Source: CAZFLM01 sp964519955
Lineage (GTDB): Bacteria > Armatimonadota > Chthonomonadetes > Chthonomonadales > CAJBBX01
Direction: 5' to 3'
Length of the DNA stretch: 64,000 nucleotides
Assembly: GCA_964519955.1 (NCBI GenBank)
Contig: CAZFLM010000005.1
Coordinates: 81,099-145,098, forward strand
Of the stretch, positions 62,072 through 64,000 are shown piece by piece; the first letter of the stretch is position 1; each line of letters starts with the position of its first letter. The notes beneath the pieces are model-generated. The model saw only the letters and a program-made list of their open reading frames with translations, made no database searches and was not told the DNA's origin. A program made the translations under genes and the position numbers.

Positions 62072-63001
62072 CTACCCCCTGGCGCTCGTCAGCCGGTTGT
62101 ACTCGTCGAGCATGATGAGGTAGCTCTCCGGCGGCATGCCGTGGAAGATGCAGTTCGAGGTCGAGAGGATGTAGCGCTTCCCGATGCCCCCGTGCGTCAC
62201 GCAGGTGCGGACGGCCTCGCGGATCGGCTCCTCGGCCACGTCCTGCATAAGGCTGCACGGCACGTTCCCCATCAGCAGCCAATCGGGGAAGCGCTCGCGG
62301 ACCGCGCGAATGTCCATGCCGCCCTGCGGGTCCACCGACTGGTAGCCGTCGACGCCCGTGCCGTGGATCTGGTCGAGGATGTGCGTCAGGCAGCCGTCGG
62401 AGTGCAGAATGGCCTTCTTGCCCAGTTCGTGCGCCTGCGCCACGATCTCAGCCAGGTACGGGACCACCAGCCACTCGAAGTGCTTCGGCGAGACGAACGG
62501 CGCATCGTTGTAGCCGAAGTCGTAGGTCAGCACGAAGAAGTCGGCGCCCGCATCCGCCAGCCGGCGCAGCGCCTCCTTCGCGGCATCGCACTTGCGCCGC
62601 GCCTCGGCCCGCAGGTCGTCGGGCTGCTCGTGGAGGCGCACCGCGAAGTCGAGCATGTCGGTGCCGTTCGGCATCCAGAACACGCCACCGCCCTCGTATC
62701 CAGGCACCAGCGCGACGTCCTCGAACTCCGGCTTCGTGCGGCGGACGATCTCTGCGTCGTACGGGCTCCACGCGGGCACGGCCGCCCAGCCCAGGTCTTC
62801 CACCAGCCGCCAGGCGACATCATTGTGGAACGCCATGCGCGCGTCGTTCCGGGCGGCGTCCGTGGCATAGTCGGCTTCCTCGACCGTCGCGGGGTCCATG
62901 CCGAACATCGCCTTCGGGATCTGGAACACCAGCTCCCAGTGCGGCGGCACGTCCGGCACGCCCCCGTCGAGCAGCAGTTGCAGCCGTTCCTTGTTCGTCA
63001 T
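62072..63001 (-). CDS. Uroporphyrinogen decarboxylase-family protein (COG0407)
   Basis: A 309-residue TIM-barrel protein of the UroD/methyltransferase superfamily: TNKERLQLLLDGG start, FMLTYDFGYND-like (VLTYDFGYNDAPFVSPKHFE), KAILHSDGCLTHIL (His/Cys zinc-type motif) and LLMGNVPCSL. Such proteins are often cobalamin-dependent methyltransferases. ATG at 63001 has GAGGAA upstream. The Rho-like gene starts 5 bases after its stop, so they are co-transcribed. Confidence 0.87.
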   Translation of the reverse strand: MTNKERLQLLLDGGVPDVPPHWELVFQIPKAMFGMDPATVEEADYATDAARNDARMAFHNDVAWRLVEDLGWAAVPAWSPYDAEIVRRTKPEFEDVALVPGYEGGGVFWMPNGTDMLDFAVRLHEQPDDLRAEARRKCDAAKEALRRLADAGADFFVLTYDFGYNDAPFVSPKHFEWLVVPYLAEIVAQAHELGKKAILHSDGCLTHILDQIHGTGVDGYQSVDPQGGMDIRAVRERFPDWLLMGNVPCSLMQDVAEEPIREAVRTCVTHGGIGKRYILSTSNCIFHGMPPESYLIMLDEYNRLTSARG

Positions 63002-63130
63002 GGTCGGTTCCTCGCGTGCAGGTGAAAGGCGCTCCGGCGTGGTACTGCCTGGCAAGCCGATTCGATCCGCTGCACCATTGTGGCACGAAGGCCCGGCGCG
63101 CCGAGACGCCGACCATCGAGGGAGCCGTCC

Positions 63131-64000
63131 ATGAGCCAGACCACCATCTCACGCCGCGCATTCGTGGGCGGCGCCGCGGCGTTCACCTTCCTGCCGAGCC
63201 GCGTGCTGGGCCGCGCCGGCCAGGCCGCGCCGAACTCCAAGCTGAACATCGCGGGCATCGGCATCGGCGGCATGGGCGCGGGGAACCTGGCGAACCTGCG
63301 CTCGGAGAACATCGTGGCGCTCTGCGACGTGGACCCGAACTACGCCGCGAAGACCATCGCCGCCTACCCCAACGCGCGCTTCTGGACCGACTACCGCGAG
63401 ATGCTGGAGAAGCAGAAGGACATCGACGCGGTGGTGATCGCCACGCCCGACCACACGCACGCGGTGATCTCGATGGCGGCGATGCGGGCGGGCAAGCACG
63501 TCTACTGCCAGAAGCCGCTCACCCACTCCGTCCACGAGGCGCGAGCGCTGGCCGAGGCCGCGGCGAAGTACAAGGTGGCGACGCAGATGGGCATCCAGGG
63601 CCACTCGATGGGCGGCGCGAGGCGGCTCTGCGAGTGGATCTGGGATGGAGTGATCGGCGAGGTGCGCGAGGTGGACGCATACTGCAGCCTGTCCTACTAC
63701 CCGTGGGGCCACGCGTACTGGAGTTCCAAGTGGAGCGCGCGCCCCACCGACACGCCGCCTGTGCCGGACAAGCTGAACTGGGACCTGTGGCTCGGTCCCG
63801 CGCCGGCGCGCCCGTACCACCCCGCCTATCATCCGCTCGTCTGGCGCTGCTGGTGGGACTTCGGCTGCGGCATGATGGGCGACCGAGGCGCGCACACGCT
63901 GGACGGGGTCTACTGGGCGCTGAAGCTGGGCGCGCCCTCGAACATCGAGGCCAGCTCGTGCGGCATGACGGACGAGGTACACCCGCTCTCCGCGATCGTC
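63131..64000 (+). CDS. Gfo/Idh/MocA-family oxidoreductase with Tat signal (copy 3), 5' part
   Basis: The gene starts at ATG 63131 and runs off the right edge (290 codons seen). The twin-arginine leader is TTISRRAFVGGAAAFTFLPS, followed by a Rossmann fold (LNIAGIGIGGMGAGNLANL), ATPDHTHAVISMAAMRAG and the catalytic CQKPLTHSV, where Gln replaces the usual Glu of EKP. It is the third Tat-exported Gfo/Idh/MocA gene in the window. It is divergent from the UroD-family gene. Confidence 0.92.
   Translation, partial: MSQTTISRRAFVGGAAAFTFLPSRVLGRAGQAAPNSKLNIAGIGIGGMGAGNLANLRSENIVALCDVDPNYAAKTIAAYPNARFWTDYREMLEKQKDIDAVVIATPDHTHAVISMAAMRAGKHVYCQKPLTHSVHEARALAEAAAKYKVATQMGIQGHSMGGARRLCEWIWDGVIGEVREVDAYCSLSYYPWGHAYWSSKWSARPTDTPPVPDKLNWDLWLGPAPARPYHPAYHPLVWRCWWDFGCGMMGDRGAHTLDGVYWALKLGAPSNIEASSCGMTDEVHPLSAIV

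Noticed and set aside
1..64000. Search for tRNA and rRNA genes
   Set aside because: I saw no cloverleaf with a TTCGA loop and CCA-type end or conserved rRNA stretch by eye. A tRNAscan run would be needed to rule out a cryptic one.

Overview
The window comes from a very GC-rich bacterial chromosome. The best guess is a soil or sediment Armatimonadota member, or a close metagenomic relative. Three type IV pseudopilin-like proteins carry the N-terminal pattern ending in YAQDYDE or YTQDYDE that I associate with Armatimonadota. Tat-exported Gfo/Idh/MocA oxidoreductases, secreted glycoside hydrolases and many hypothetical proteins add to the Planctomycetota/Armatimonadota flavour. The phylum call is inference. 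Starts are a mix of ATG, GTG and TTG, mostly with clear GGAGG-type ribosome sites. I saw no rRNA, tRNA or CRISPR.

Region by region: 1-10.6 kb is a minus-strand carbohydrate locus (sugar-phosphate isomerase, RhaT-type transporter, SGNH hydrolase, PAS hybrid kinase, GH127, GH43, thymidylate synthase-like protein). 10.7-13.9 kb holds a TPR protein and an M50 metalloprotease joined by an ATGA overlap. 14-28.6 kb holds a six-hairpin glycosidase, a tandem-repeat block, a sulfatase-fold enzyme with Thr at the nucleophile position, a GH42-like enzyme, a REP-associated transposase with its repeats, a GH172/DUF2961 protein and a 1,283-residue secreted glycosidase. 28.7-34.7 kb holds a HEPN pair, an aldo/keto reductase, two pseudopilin modules, a GntR regulator and decayed gene remnants. 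35-46.5 kb holds Gfo/Idh/MocA enzymes, an SPFH protein, nucleotidyltransferases, a CHAT protease paired with a winged-helix protein, GDPD and a DUF6259 glycosidase. 46.6-50.9 kb holds a leaderless nucleotidyltransferase pair and a third pseudopilin module with its own GntR regulator. 51-64 kb holds another sugar set (isomerase, DUF1080, a Tat-secreted glycosidase-like protein), a GAF hybrid kinase, a secreted unknown enzyme, a Rho-like protein lacking its ATPase residues, a UroD-family protein and a third Gfo/Idh/MocA gene running off the end.

How the genes fit together: the enzymes suggest attack on plant or microbial polysaccharides (arabinose-, rhamnose- and fructose-containing) and 3-keto-glycoside chemistry, with sensing by hybrid kinases and GntR/LacI-type regulators. 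The most distinctive non-enzymatic theme is a repeated module of GntR regulator, pseudopilin, hairpin and small lipoprotein. One copy has matching phased operators in front of both the regulator and the pilin; another copy's regulator has decayed. Other items worth attention are the CHAT/winged-helix pair, two leaderless toxin-antitoxin-like operons, the inactive-looking Rho paralogue and the RAYT/REP island.
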